A stretch of DNA of 7,213 nt from Spirochaetota bacterium. GTDB lineage: Bacteria; Spirochaetota; Spirochaetia; DSM-27196; PWMO01. Positions within the stretch are counted from its first letter, which is position 1. Every line of letters begins with the position of its first letter. Below are positions 5,967 to 7,213 of this stretch, in pieces. The translations under genes were made by a program, and so were the position numbers. The stretch spans positions 1-7,213 of the forward strand of contig JAAAOH010000106.1 in assembly GCA_009908925.1 (NCBI GenBank), written 5' to 3'. The notes beneath the pieces were generated by a model. It worked only from the letters and a program-made list of their open reading frames with translations, was not told where the DNA came from and did not search any database.

Positions 5967-5982
5967 GGTTGCATGTGATATC
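5954..5982 (+). promoter_or_regulatory. Possible promoter of the exported-protein gene, overlapping the terminator T-tracts
   Basis: GATATC (5977-5982) is preceded by TG one base upstream (5974-5975), an extended -10 arrangement. The matching -35 position (5954-5959, TTTTTG) is only T-rich and poor. Transcription would start near 5989. The terminator isolates the next gene from glnA, so some promoter is needed here; this is the best candidate. Confidence 0.35.
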
Positions 5983-6005
5983 GTTGGCCCTCACAGGAGG
6001 CTCAC

Positions 6006-7055
6006 ATGAAAGCACATCGCAACGTTCGATCTCTCTCTCTCATAGCTGTGCTCCTGGTCCTGACCTCGGGCCTGGCAGTCGCCCAGAACGTCGATTACAG
6101 CACCTTTGAAGACAGCTTCGAGAGCTTCGCCTCCGACGTGGCAAGCTCGCTCCCGCTGAACTCTTCCATCGGAAACAACACCCCCGATGCCTACATTGGA
6201 CAGTTGCTCTCGGCGCCGCCGCATTTTTCGATCGGCGTCACCACCGGCGCCTCGACCATCCCCTACAAGACCGTCGAGGCCGCAATGAAGGACCTCGATC
6301 TCGACACCGGACAGATCAACCAGTTCTCCGGCATCGGCGTGCCGCTTCCCGCCTACACCGTCGACGCCCGAGTCGGCGGCTTCATCCTGCCCTTCGACGT
6401 CGGCCTGAAGATCGGCGGCGTACCCCGCACCGACTTCGGCATGCTCCCCGCCGAGCTCGAGTACTTCCTCGTCGGCGCCGACGTGCGCTACGCCGTCATC
6501 GAGCAGGGCGCCGTCCTGCCCAACGTTTCGGTGGGCGTCGGCTACAACTACCTCTCCGGGCAGGTGTTTGTGCCGGATGTGTACAGTAACGATTACACGT
6601 TCGAGATTCCGGACGGATCCGGCGACACCCTTTCATTCAGCGATCCGGACCTAACCTTCAACTGGCAGAGCTCGGTCATCGACTTCAAGGTGCAGGCGAG
6701 CAAGCAGTTTCTGGTGGTCACACCCTTTGCAGGCCTCGGGACCTCGGTTGGGATCTCCTCCGCCGGCGGCGGTCTCGAGTCAAAGCTGCAGTACGACGAC
6801 GGTGGAGGCACGCGTGACGCCACTAAGTCCGACATCAAAGACATCGAGGACGCGTTCGAAGCAGCCGGCTTCGACGCCCCCGAGCTCGACCCGGACCAAG
6901 GTATAGCCATCGGAAGCGACGTCAACGGCTGGGGCCTCCGCGCCTTCGGCGGCGTGGGGTTCAACATCCTCGCCCTCAAGCTCGACCTCGGGCTCGGCTA
7001 CGACATCCTCGGACGCAACGTGATGGGCAGCCTCAGCGCCCGCTTCCAGCTCTGA
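6006..7055 (+). CDS. Exported beta-rich protein, probable outer-membrane beta-barrel, family not recognised
   Basis: A 349-aa protein with a clear Sec signal peptide: basic start (KAHRNVR), hydrophobic core (about 10-23) and cleavage after A24-V25-A26, before Gln27. The mature part begins acidic (TFEDSFESF). From about residue 73 it has alternating hydrophobic/polar segments rich in Gly and aromatics, for example HFSIGVTTGAS, VGGFILPFDVGLKIGG, PNVSVGVGYNYLSG, VTPFAGLGTSVGIS, FGGVGFNILALKLDLGLGY and the final MGSLSARFQL. I count roughly eight to ten candidate strands with no hydrophobic helix after the signal. It ends in RFQL, close to but not exactly the aromatic C-terminal outer-membrane signal. 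An acidic loop-like region (about 260-300, DIKDIEDAFEAAGFDAPELD) could face outside. AGGAGG (5995-6000) five bases before the ATG fixes the start. It follows the glnA terminator and is a separate unit. I cannot name a function; a soluble periplasmic beta protein is an alternative. Confidence 0.85.
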   Translation: MKAHRNVRSLSLIAVLLVLTSGLAVAQNVDYSTFEDSFESFASDVASSLPLNSSIGNNTPDAYIGQLLSAPPHFSIGVTTGASTIPYKTVEAAMKDLDLDTGQINQFSGIGVPLPAYTVDARVGGFILPFDVGLKIGGVPRTDFGMLPAELEYFLVGADVRYAVIEQGAVLPNVSVGVGYNYLSGQVFVPDVYSNDYTFEIPDGSGDTLSFSDPDLTFNWQSSVIDFKVQASKQFLVVTPFAGLGTSVGISSAGGGLESKLQYDDGGGTRDATKSDIKDIEDAFEAAGFDAPELDPDQGIAIGSDVNGWGLRAFGGVGFNILALKLDLGLGYDILGRNVMGSLSARFQL

Positions 7056-7105
7056 ACAATCGCACCCGCCACTTAGACGGCGATGGCGTCGGCAGCAATG
7101 CCGGC

Positions 7106-7139
7106 GCCGAGCGCCTGCCGATCGGCGGGCCGACTCGGC
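7106..7139 (+). terminator. GC-rich stem-loop after the exported-protein gene, possible terminator
   Basis: Outer arms GCCGAG (7106-7111) and CTCGGC (7134-7139) enclose an inner stem GCCTGCC (7113-7119) / GGCGGGC (7124-7130, one G-U pair) with loop GATC. The structure starts 50 bp after the stop codon. No T-tract follows directly, so termination is plausible but unproven; it may instead protect the mRNA 3' end. Confidence 0.4.
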
Positions 7140-7140
7140 T

Positions 7141-7160
7141 AGAAATTTCGGAAAATTTCT
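7141..7160. repeat. Perfect AT-rich inverted repeat AGAAATTT / AAATTTCT
   Basis: Arms of 8 bp (7141-7148 and 7153-7160) flank CGGA. It directly follows the GC-rich stem-loop and lies 10 bp upstream of a consensus -35 box, so it could be an operator or activator site for the gene to the right. An A/T-only hairpin would be weak as RNA. Confidence 0.45.
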
Positions 7161-7199
7161 CCACTTTCGGTTGACAGTGGAGTCTTTTGGGTTTATACA
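7159..7199 (+). promoter_or_regulatory. Sigma-70-type promoter reading out of the right edge, within an inverted repeat
   Basis: TTGACA (7171-7176, perfect -35) and TATACA (7194-7199) are separated by 17 bp. The start would lie near 7206, so the gene served lies beyond the window. The -35 is inside the repeat CTCCACT (7159-7165) / AGTGGAG (7176-7182), 7-bp arms with a 10-base centre. The repeat is followed by TCTTTT, so the same sequence could also act as a weak terminator for the gene upstream. Confidence 0.6.
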
Positions 7200-7213
7200 T
7201 AATTTAACGGGAT

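Noticed and set aside
4403..5974. A 523-codon open frame antisense to glnA
   Set aside because: It lies opposite the near-perfect GlnA frame, begins beyond the terminator, and shows no motif. GC-biased third positions of glnA create long antisense frames.

Overview
The window is GC-rich bacterial chromosome, apart from a few AT-rich intergenic patches. It encodes a lipoprotein, an exported beta-rich protein that looks like an outer-membrane barrel, and a type-I glutamine synthetase with an adenylylation-site tyrosine, so the host is probably diderm. The mix of a LamG-type lipoprotein, a stand-alone DUF2156 protein and this exported protein fits a GC-rich free-living spirochaete. That is my best guess, not something the sequence proves. 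I see no tRNA, rRNA, CRISPR array, insertion sequence or phage gene.

Left part (1-3137, minus strand): three genes point the same way in the order orphan NarL/LuxR-type response regulator, peptidase T (pepT), secreted lipoprotein with a LamG/concanavalin-like domain. The lipoprotein is cut by the left edge. The gaps are 76 and 59 bp, and each gene has a plausible promoter of its own very close to its start codon.

Middle (3138-4420): a 173-bp divergent intergenic region separates the regulator from a plus-strand DUF2156 gene (phosphatidylglycerol lysyltransferase C-terminal-like, GNAT fold). Then come 228 bp that carry the most interesting regulatory DNA of the window. Two related palindromes lie exactly 30 bp apart, followed by an AT-rich palindrome, a GGCGCC repeat and a near-consensus sigma-54 (-24/-12) promoter for glnA. 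This is the layout of an enhancer-dependent nitrogen-regulated promoter.

Right part (4421-7213, plus strand): glnA ends at a strong intrinsic terminator. It is followed by a signal-peptide-bearing beta-rich protein of a family I do not recognise. The last 158 bp hold stem-loops and a sigma-70-type promoter reading out of the right edge.

I see no convincing new multi-gene system. The best leads are the glnA upstream palindromes, the recurrent very short or absent leaders of the left-hand genes, the degenerate acidic pocket of the orphan regulator, and the unassigned exported protein.
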